Origin: Tieghemiomyces parasiticus | Taxonomy: Eukaryota > Kickxellomycota > Dimargaritomycetes > Dimargaritales > Dimargaritaceae | Length of the DNA stretch: 54,378 nucleotides | Assembly: GCA_027575765.1 (NCBI GenBank) | Contig: JANBPT010000171.1 | Location: forward strand, 7,946-62,323 | Reading direction: 5' to 3' | Shown: in pieces, positions 46,347-54,378 of the stretch | Position numbering within the stretch: the stretch's first letter is position 1 | Layout: the number at the start of each line of letters is the position of its first letter | Made by a program: the position numbers and the translations under genes | Notes under the pieces: model-generated | Database searches by the model: none | Seen by the model: the letters and a program-made list of their open reading frames with translations, nothing else | What the model was told of the DNA's origin: nothing

Positions 46347-46942
46347 AGCGCATGGGTCGGAAAAACTGCTGAAAGAAGAGGTGGTTAACAATAAAAGCGG
46401 AGGCTTAACGCATCGAGAACGAATTGGCGTAATGACAGTGGCTAAGTAGAAGTTGGAAAAAAAAAGGACGCGGCTGAGAGTGACGGATTCCTATGCGAAA
46501 CTTTTAACGTCTGAGCATAGTGTAAAGCCGGTCGAGGTACAGCTTGGGCAGTGTGGTAGAGAGTGTGCTCTGTGGAGAAAAAAATATCATGTATAGTCTA
46601 ATTTTGCACTGGGCCATCCGCACAGCAATTCTAGTAATTTTTTATAACGTCACTTTAAAATTTGGAATGCAGCCCGGTTGGCTGGTATGGTTCAGCCCCG
46701 TTATGTATGAGCATGAATGTCGAGGTCCGGCTTTAATAAGAAAAGCGTTTTAATATGGATATATATATCTCTCACGGTGAAATCGATGTGATTACGCAGG
46801 CGAATAGCGGACCATGAAAAAAAAGGCGTAACGCTTATGATGAAAAATACAGTTATCAAGGCGGACCAAGGGGTTTTTCGAGCAATGAAGTCGACCATGT
46901 TGCGGGTAGAGGGGAGGCTGGACGCTGAAGACATCGTAAAAA
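46347..46942. other. Spacer between the giant disordered-protein gene and the small secreted peptide
   Basis: Promoter/leader of the gene to the left; a TCTTTCAG acceptor-like sequence about 35 nt before the giant gene's ATG could end a 5'UTR intron. It is also the 3' flank of the small peptide gene. No other coding sequence is supported. Confidence 0.45.
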
Positions 46943-47104
46943 TTAGTAAGCAAATTTGAGGTATTGGAAATTGGGTACGACGTCGTCACTCAACCCGATC
47001 GGAACAGACTCGACTTTGGCGGTCACAGAGGGGGACACTGCCGGGGCCGCCAGGGCGACAGTTGAGAGGAGAGCCAGGACGAATATGTAACGAAAGCTGG
47101 TCAT
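46943..47104 (-). CDS. Small secreted protein, 53 residues
   Basis: Minus-strand ATG at 47104, stop TAA ending at 46943. MTSFRYIFVLALLSTVALA is a textbook signal peptide with a probable cleavage after ALA-A (about residues 19-20). The mature chain is about 33 residues, polar and cysteine-free, ending NFQYLKFAY. A TATAAAAA element 103 nt upstream on the same strand supports expression. Fungal small secreted peptides include effectors and wall or signalling peptides, but nothing assigns a role here. It could be exon 1 of a longer gene, although no donor lies inside the frame. It is shorter than most gene-finding thresholds. Confidence 0.55.
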   Translation of the reverse strand: MTSFRYIFVLALLSTVALAAPAVSPSVTAKVESVPIGLSDDVVPNFQYLKFAY

Positions 47105-50100
47105 GGTGAATAAAAGAGGTGGGGGCTTTGTCCGCTTCGCAGTGATAGTTGGGTCACGTGGTACATCAGCTGGTGTGGAGTGTAGGGAACGCGCAGGCCG
47201 ACCGGCTTTTTATATCCATCCAAGTGCAAGTCGAGCCGTCCACTTTCACCCTAACATTTAGCTTTCGCCCCCTCCGTCTGCTCGGAGCCCTCACCGATGG
47301 TATGCCAGCCTATCTCTGGTGGGCTGGCTCTACGGAGACATTCACCCGTTTTCTCCCTGGTACTGGGACAGATTTTGACCGATCAAGGCAGTCGGAGAGA
47401 TGGACCTTGGATGTCCAAGGCGGAAAAATCTGGCAATCCCCCCTCCGTCTCTTCTTAGTTACTCCTCTCCTCCTCTTTAGCATCACCCATTCGGACCGTC
47501 GTTCCAGCCAGTTGGCATGATTTACTGTGGACGTGGTCTATATCGATGTCGGTCAATACGTTGACGCCCAAAATTAAACTTGAAATCAAGCACACACTGG
47601 TCATCATTTTAGCCCATCGACCGACGGTAGCGACCAATGCTAAAAGACAGTTCGGCATGTCGATCCGGAAGACGCTTTTACGGATGGCAACTCATGTACG
47701 TGCTATCTAAACTGGCAATCTTAGCCAAGTGGCTGTAGTGAGCTTAGTCCGCCAAACGGGAAAGAAGGCTGCAGCATCCGAATGTGTCTGACTGACCGGT
47801 CTTTTCCAATGCAACTACGCCGTACTTTTCCTCTTCAAGGGTGGCGTATTCCTAGAAGGCTAACATGGTTAGGCTCAACGACCCCGACAATTTGAAAAGG
47901 ACCTTTTACGCAAGTAGAACCCTTCCGTTCGATCGCCCGGCTTGAGGGGGGGGGTCCTAATCTTACCCATGCTTAGGGTGTTCCCATCTCAATCTCAATA
48001 TATCCCCATAAATTATCACTGGAATGACTAGCCAGCTCGGCAGCACGCGGGACCTCAGAATGATCAATGAGATACATGGTCGGCTTACATATCTATGGAT
48101 AATGGTCCCACGGATTAAACGGTTGACGAAGCGAGCCACCGTGTACCCTACCCCTCTTCTCCGTCAGGGCCATTCGTCCACTACAGTACTTGGTTTGTGT
48201 TTCTGCAAACTACCAACGGAGAATTACAGTACATCCGACACCGGTACTCACTTTCAGATGTTTCGGCCCATAAACCTCTGATGGATATTACCGTTGATTT
48301 AATGACGCGGTACTACCGGAAGGCCGCATTTGCCAGCCCCTTTCATGCTACCTATTAGACCGTGGTAACTGGATGGTACTATCGCCTTCGCACCAACCTC
48401 GGAAACAACGTCAAAATTGGACATTGGACTGTGTTGGATACCAGTCTTGGCTAATCGGTCGATTCTATTGGATAACAGATGGCACATCGACTTCAGCTAT
48501 TAGCGCTTGACCAACCCTGACCTGGGGTTTCCGCGGAAAACCTCTGATCAAAAAATTTGACATTTTATGGTTTCCAAATGTACACCGAAAATTTACAGGT
48601 TGCCAGATGTGCAATAATGGTATTTTTCAATGTGCAGTACAGGTATAAACATGAAAATACGCATGGGAGCCGATAGGTAGCCGGGGATAAAACTTCGCAG
48701 GCAATATATGGGATGGGAAGGGGTAGAGATAATTGCGTTTATGGTCGAGGTCAGAAATAATAAAATTAGTGAGTCCAAACAGCGGTTCCTAATCCTGGCG
48801 ATAATTAAATGGTCTCTATAAAAATAGATGGGATGCGCGATCTAATCTGAATTTAACTGTCAGCCCTCCGGTCAGCCGTGTTTCTCCCCGGAACAGGGCT
48901 GATCTTAAATCAGTTTGAAAGTGTACTAACTGCTCTTTGGGCACTTACACCCCTCACCGACAGATTGGTGCCTGCCCTAATCCGTCCTTCATCATCTGTC
49001 TTCACGGCCAACCTGCAGTCAGAGGACCTGCCAGCCGCCAAGGATGTATCGATCACCGATCCGCCAAGTCTGGCTTACACATGCACGACGTAAGGACTCT
49101 GGTAAGCAAGCAGAAGTGATCCCAACTCGTCAGTTGGAACGATGCCACCTTTTCGAATATTTCCACACATCTCCCTACGATGCCAGCCAAAGTGCTCACA
49201 GAATGGAACACATAAACCTTTTATCGTTAGTGTAGTGGGTCGACGAACCAGGCCCGGCCTAACTAATGGACGCTGTGGATGCTTGGGCGTGCGTGAGAAC
49301 GTGAGTAGGGAGTTAACTTAATAATTCACGGCAAAGCATGCTGATATACACCATAGAAGCAGCTTGGTTTAGTATAAAAATAGATGAAATGACGTGCATT
49401 GGTGCCACCAAGCTGATGGAGTACAACGCTCCTGGTCCCTTTCCCACTTCCAGTGGAGATCTACTGTATGCTATCCAGCCCCCTGGCAGCTCGGGTTGGG
49501 GTTGCGTTTGTCAACCACCTGGTCACTAGTATCACTAGGGGTTGGGATGGTTCATATACTGGCCTACTATCTGAGTTCTTCATCAGTCCAGTTGGTGCAT
49601 TCCGCTCTCCAGTCGTAGGGTTTCAGCCTGGCATATCGGTGAAGAGCCCGTATGTTAACGACCGTCAGCCTCCGCGGCCGTTTGTGGTTTCCCCAGCCAA
49701 TGCATGTTATATGAATAGCCGCTCGTATCACCTATGGGTGGGAACGTTGGCGAAGCGTAGTCATCCAGTTCAACGCTAGTCGTTGTGGATTATAGTACAG
49801 CGCATATTATTGTATCGGGTCTGCCGGTAGGTTTATTGTTTAATCCCCGGTACACCCTGCGGCCTTGACCTCGTAGCTACACCCAGTCTAGTATGCCAAC
49901 AGTTACCCACCAGAACTTCTAATCTAAAATGCAATATCTATACAATACCCCGACTGCCTGGTAAAGGATGGGGAAAGCGAGAAGCAAAGGCGAGACTCCC
50001 AAGCGAACGCCGTATCAGCCACCGTGTGACCATGCACAGCCGACGGTTTCTTTTCCCGTGGGTGCGAGACAAACCCTTGGCCCATGGGTCGTACAGATTA

Positions 50101-50505
50101 ACGCCGTGGCGTCATGGATGTTGACTAGGAAAGTAAAAGGTGTTGCTTTAACTGGGCGAGTGCCTTAAACCCCACCTCACTGGCCTGTATTTTTTTCTCG
50201 CCGTTCTCCTTTAGGATGACGAGGGTGTGTAACCAGGTCTCTTAGTTCAAGGCGGCTGCACCTAAGCTATTCTTTCCTTTTTATATTTCTGAATGGAATG
50301 CGGCGCCTCTCCGTCTTTACCAAGGGGGCCGTCAGCTTTGTTTCTTATAAACTAAGCTGGTGCCGGCTACGATGGCTTTCTCTCGACCCTACTGTTTTGT
50401 GTGATCCGTTTCTTTTAATCTTGTTCGCGGCGCCTAATCCGCACATTTTTCATCTAAACCTTCGACTACCTGTCCAACCCACCTCTGACTACAGTTTTCG
50501 TGGAA
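47105..50505. other. Intergenic region between divergent secreted-protein genes
   Basis: Left end is the promoter of the 53-residue peptide (TATA at 47207-47214). The right end holds a TTTTTATATTTC element at about 50280, roughly 220 nt before the next gene's ATG, and a pyrimidine-rich leader. Two TATAAAAATAGATG sequences occur at about 48817 and 49373. A + strand frame at 49453-49779 (108 codons) has protein-like composition but no start context or family, and could be a gene relic. Confidence 0.4.
47207..47214 (-). promoter_or_regulatory. TATA box of the small secreted protein gene
   Basis: Minus-strand GGATATAAAAAGCC, 103 nt upstream of the ATG at 47104, the best-spaced TATA in the window. 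Confidence 0.6.
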
Positions 50506-51894
50506 ATGAAAGTCAAAATCTGTGCCTCCCTGGTCATTGTGGCGGCCCTCGGTAAATTAGGTCTAGCAACCACTAGTCAGACCATTGTGCCGGCCACTGA
50601 CCTGGACTATAGACAGATTGACGTGGAGTCGGCGTTTGGTGCGGCTGACTGGTGCCATAGCACCTCTACATCGCCGCCTGAGTCGGATTGCGAGACCACT
50701 GATGAAGTAAGTCGTCTGATGAACTAGAGGCATGACTAATTTAAGTGTGGAGATCAGCAGTGAAGTGAATGTGCTGTTAGGCATTTTTGACCCCGTGAAC
50801 GCACTCTTTGCAAGGAGGCTGGTTGTTTGTTTGGAGGCCAACGTTGAGCCTCACGCCCTAGGTACGCAAAGTTGACAGCCATCCTTTTCTAATAGCCTTG
50901 GATGTATCTTTCCCGCCGTCACCTTATTACGTAGGAGGCCCCTGGCAAACAGGAGATGTCCGCTCTGATCAAGGACCCTGTACAGAACTTGGACGACCTT
51001 TATACCCTTGTCCGGCAAATGAAGCCGAACCAGGTCCCTGGCAGAGATGTCGGTCATCATACGCTACCTCTACTGGGAGCCTCTTCTGCGTCGCACCTCG
51101 AGCCTTCAGCCACAGGCGGCATGCGCTGGACCTTCGTGGATAGTCTCACTAGGCCACAGCTCGCGAGGGCCTACCCAACCGCACTGGTGCACAACATGGC
51201 GGATGTGAACACCGCAGGTCTTCTAGTCCAACTGCTAGGGGACATGAAGCCAGGTGCCTCACTAGCTCACGGTCCGCATGAACCAGTTGCCCATAGTGGT
51301 ACCGGGGCCCTACCGACCGCTAGTATCGCTGCCGACTCTGAAACCCCGGACTACCCCGCCAAGCTGACGATGGACGACATCAAGTGGAGTTCCGAGATGA
51401 TCCCGCAGCTTCAGGAGATTATTTTGGACACCACGCTCCTCGTCGCCGGCCTGAACCAACAGTGGGAGCTGGTGGCCGCCCTCCGTCAACGTCCCCCGTC
51501 GCACTCGGCCGAATCTTTTGAAGCCTACAACCGCCGCAACTATCTTGCTCTACTGCTGCAGCTCGAGAAAACAGCTGACACTCCACGGTCCCTGGAGGAG
51601 AAGGTAGGCGTGACCGCCGATACCTTGACCTACTTTCTCAGGTATAGCCGACCCACCATGAGGATCGTCTGTGCCTACGCCCACGGGTTCCCCGTCGCAG
51701 CAAAAAAACTTCTTATGCAGCTGCAACAGGAAAATTTCACGCTGGAGCAGCAGGCGGAGTGTACCGATAACTACTACCCACGTCACGTACTGCAGGTCGT
51801 GGGCGGCAGTCGATTGGCTATCTTTACCAATGGTACAGCCCTTGAGGAGAGCAACCCCGGCGTGGCAGAGTACTACGAGGGAAACCGCTTGTAA
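50506..51894 (+). CDS. Orphan secreted protein, about 386 residues
   Basis: Two exons, 50506-50706 and 50935-51894. GTAAGT donor and TTACGTAG acceptor, phase 0, joining CETTDE to EAPGKQEMSAL; a second in-frame acceptor 18 nt downstream (CAG before GAGATGTCC) is possible. Signal peptide MKVKICASLVIVAALGKLGL, cleavage about residue 21-25. The mature protein is mostly helical and polar, with four cysteines (two in exon 1, two in the C-terminal part), an Asn-glycosylation site (NGTA) near the C-terminus, and no membrane tail or GPI signal. Segments such as DDIKWSSEMIPQLQEIILDTTLLVAGL look like a folded helical domain. No family recognised. A poly(A)-like AATAAAATTAAAA lies at 52079-52091, about 190 nt past the stop. 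Confidence 0.7.
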
Positions 51895-52501
51895 CACAGC
51901 TCCTCTTTCCTGTGGGATTCCTTTTATTTTGTGTATGTAAGCCACATAGCCGGCCAGTATTATAATTACAGTGCCAATGGCCCACCCATCAGGACGTACT
52001 CCATCTTCACTACCCTGGGATAATAGGTCTCGGTTACTGACATCGCAAGCACAATGCGGCGTGTTCTACCAGGCCGTCAATAAAATTAAAATACGGGCTA
52101 CCACATTAGAGGGTGATCGCCGCATCTTTAGGGTGTGCCACGTATCTCTGTTATCGGACAGAAGCAGTGCAGGCAACTACACGCTACCTTTGGTCTCCAG
52201 ATATGGTGTTGTAAGTACTGCACACATATACTCTGGCGCTTTACACCCTACTCCAGCGTTTCAGGATATGAGAGGGAGTGAGCTGACAGTCCTATGCATT
52301 TGCCTGACGACCTTCCATATCTGTGGTTGAAGACTTTGAGGCTTCTGAACCTCAGTACTCTCATCTAAAAATATATTTGTAAATGCTCATGTACCGTCCG
52401 TTCTTGCATTACACGATTCCCCGCCTATATTAGTACTTTATAAAGTTTGCGGAAAAATAAGTATGACGTTTTTTAAACCCTCCCCCACAACTCTATACAG
52501 C
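51895..52501. other. 3' flank of the orphan secreted gene
   Basis: Contains the AATAAA at 52079. A 119-codon + frame (51971-52330) includes an internal GTAAGT at 52211 and a TTTCAG at 52264 that keep frame, so it might be a small gene or a relic, but it lacks a family match and overlaps the presumed poly(A) site. Confidence 0.35.
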
Positions 52502-53310
52502 TCAGAACACGATTCCTAGCCGGTTATAAAAGTAAGCAGTGTAGTCATTTGGCTGGAGCTTAGCTAGCTTTGATTGCCAGGAGTCCACCTCCACCGTGGT
52601 GAACTTCTTACTCTTCAGCCGCTGTTTGATAACCCCAAACAGCCAGAAGTAGCAGGGGCCAGGTCAGCAGGACTGTAGGGAGGGGCTGGAAGGCTGCTTG
52701 ATTCTGGTGTCGGAAATGTAGGTCAAAGTAGCTACAGCACAATTTAGTGGTGCATTATCATGGTAGACTCGAGGAGGGTGATGGTCCAAACCTCCACGTG
52801 CCTCCACCCAGGCCTGGGCCATGGGCTTCAGCCCGTACTCTACATAGAGTTTGGTGGATACACTGACAATCGGGGACTTAGCGCTAAGGTGTAATAGGCC
52901 ACGCCTGATGAAAAGAATGGCCAGCATCACCTTAAGTGTGGTATGGCCTTGGTAAGTCTCAGTTGGGACAGGGCCACCTTTCAGGCACCACCTTTAACAA
53001 TTAGAGCCAGCAGGGGGATCATAAAGGTACACCCATGCCTCATCGCCACTGACGATGGTGTCCAGCAGGTAGTCACTGGTCTAGTCAAACTCCTCCAGGA
53101 ATTCGATGGGCAAAGCGTACCCGATGGTGGTGGTGGTCACAGGTGAGGTTATGGGGGACACAGCGGCTGAAATAGCTGTTCAGCCGTCAGTTATGGGCTG
53201 TCCATTAGTAGTCTCAGGACTACGCTCTTGTGAAGTTTGCCAACATTTAATGAAGGAGGGCCAGACCAGGACTCATCTTCAAGTGAGTAGCAGGTCATAC
53301 AAAAGCAAGC
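52502..53310 (-). mobile_element. Decayed mariner-type (DDD) transposon, transposase pseudogene
   Basis: Minus-strand remnants in order: EDESWSGPPS near 53275 (the mariner basic Gly-Arg-Pro region), IVSGDEAWVYLYDPPAGSN (first catalytic Asp codon 53042-53044), VMLAILFIRRGLLHL, VYHDNAPLN (second Asp, 52757-52759) and PYSPADLAPCYFWLFG (third Asp, 52663-52665), ending at a stop at 52502-52504. Spacing from the first to second Asp is 95 codons, as expected for mariner, and from the second to third about 31 codons with a frameshift (34 is typical of DD34D). In-frame stops and frameshifts, for example after PPAGSNC and around the third Asp, show it cannot make a transposase. Terminal repeats are not clearly defined; a weak candidate pair is at about 52465-52490 and 53460-53490. 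Confidence 0.8.
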
Positions 53311-54378
53311 TAGCCATCAGTTGACTATGGCGCAGCTAGGGCCAGCTGAGGCCAGCATGGCTTTCGGTTCAGGTTAAAGACAAACGGCCATGCGAGCCTT
53401 GGAATATAATACTAAATGAGAGCCCATATATCACAGTTGGTAAATTTGGGTTGTGTGAGGGAAGGGGCTTTTAAAGACCTAATGAGGAGGTAAAATGGTA
53501 AGATATGAAGTGACTAATCGCCCCATTGTAATGTCGTTTATACTTTTCTGTGGTGTTAGTGGGGAAGGCTCCACCACTTCCGTACCCGCGACACCCACTC
53601 CCCAACTGACCGCCAAGTAGTGAACAAAATATTTGCAACCACCTGCTTAAGAATAGAGAGGGCTCTCGCTCTTAACTATCTAAACTCTCGCCCTTCCCTC
53701 CCATACGAATTTGTTACCGTATTTATTGCCTCCCGAGTCGAGAATCACCTTGTTGCTCCATCTTCATATCATGTGTTTTCTACCCCTCCTATTCGTATAA
53801 AAACACCCATATTCAACACAGTTCCATTATTTGCCTTCGACCCTCTTAGGCTTAATCTACAGCGCTCATGTCTGAGCCCTCCAGCTTTTACAATTCCAAC
53901 CATTGTGGGCCACCTATACATTTGAACCTCGTCAATTCTATTTTTACAAGGGGATTTGAATATCACTTCGGTGCTCCAGCGCCGAGCCGCTACATTGTTT
54001 AATGGAAGTTCCTGAGCGACGGGGGACTCAACCAACTAAATGTGGTACTGATAACTGTAGCTGTGACGCCTATAAAAGCACTCCCGACTCACCAAGTAGA
54101 CTTGAGCCTATGCCAATGGAATTATCCACCTCTAACCACGTTTCACTATTCCATACAGACATGGATATACATCACTAGGTGATTCACTTCTGTTGACACG
54201 CCCATACGGCTCGCACTTGGGTGGCTAGGCTATACTAGCCCAAGCGTCCCTGGTCCACTTTGGTTCCTTCTCCGACTGCCACTTATACTCCGGCACTGTC
54301 CGGTATTTGTAACAACCAACTACACTTCTGTGCCTCTCTCGTCAAATCTCCCCTATACCTTCCCTCCCTAGATATCAT
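53311..54378. other. Right-end intergenic region and promoter of a gene beyond the window
   Basis: No complete gene recognised. The pyrimidine-rich last about 200 nt and the TATA element at 54071 suggest a + strand gene beginning just past the window edge. A 101-codon frame at 53620-53925 is not supported. Confidence 0.45.
54071..54078 (+). promoter_or_regulatory. TATA box of a gene starting beyond the window
   Basis: TATAAAAG in a GC-rich context (GACGCC before it), followed by C/T-rich sequence to the window end. It has the same arrangement as promoters of called + strand genes. Confidence 0.5.

Noticed and set aside
47714..47730. TAGCCAAGTGG resembling a tRNA A box
   Set aside because: No matching B box or acceptor stem follows.
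51971..52330. 119-codon + frame after the orphan secreted gene, briefly considered as a PB1-like domain
   Set aside because: The similarity is limited to a few residues, the frame overlaps a likely poly(A) site, and no start context is seen.

Overview
This is nuclear DNA of a fungus. The evidence is genes interrupted by short spliceosomal introns (about 155-540 nt, nearly all with GTAAGT donors), two CRH-type GH16 cell-wall transglycosylases, a GPI-anchored Pro/Ser/Thr-rich wall protein, and single-copy eukaryotic housekeeping genes (eIF1, LTO1, galactokinase, an ARO8-type aminotransferase). The GRAMD4-like and RAD51AP1-like genes, the wide gene spacing (0.6-6 kb) and the intron-bearing genes fit an early-diverging, non-Dikarya lineage such as Zoopagomycota or Kickxellomycotina better than a yeast. 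That placement is inference, since there is no rRNA or marker gene to settle it.

Layout, left to right: the 3' end of a Gln/Tyr-rich repeat protein (1-360, +); a GRAMD4-like membrane protein (3794-6602, +, two exons) convergent with galactokinase GAL1 (7324-9171, -); eIF1/SUI1 (10428-11076, +, with an intron in the CDS and a likely 5'UTR intron); an ARO8-family aminotransferase (13056-14729, -); a Pro-rich GPI wall protein (16352-18475, -, two exons); two CRH-like GH16 enzymes in the same orientation (22480-23533 and 25840-26955, +); a six-exon gene resembling RAD51AP1 (27614-30738, +); LTO1 (32783-33567, +, two exons); an unrecognised helical protein (34240-35180, -, two exons); a long gene-poor stretch; a very large intronless Ser/Asp-rich disordered protein (41022-46346, -); a 53-residue secreted peptide (46943-47104, -); an orphan secreted protein (50506-51894, +, two exons); a decayed mariner transposon (52502-53310, -); and a TATA element near the right edge that probably serves a gene outside the window.

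The genes do not form a metabolic cluster. The one functional neighbourhood is the cell surface: the Pro-rich GPI protein and two CRH-like enzymes lie within 11 kb, and two further secreted proteins lie at 47-52 kb. GAL1 is not next to other Leloir-pathway genes. The item most worth following up is the RAD51AP1-like gene. It has an N-terminal SDDDF block, a UIM-like helix, an acidic block and a C-terminal VGLSR-type RAD51-interaction motif, in the order I recall for the vertebrate recombination factor. All exon coordinates were deduced by hand from splice signals and reading-frame phase and have no transcript support.
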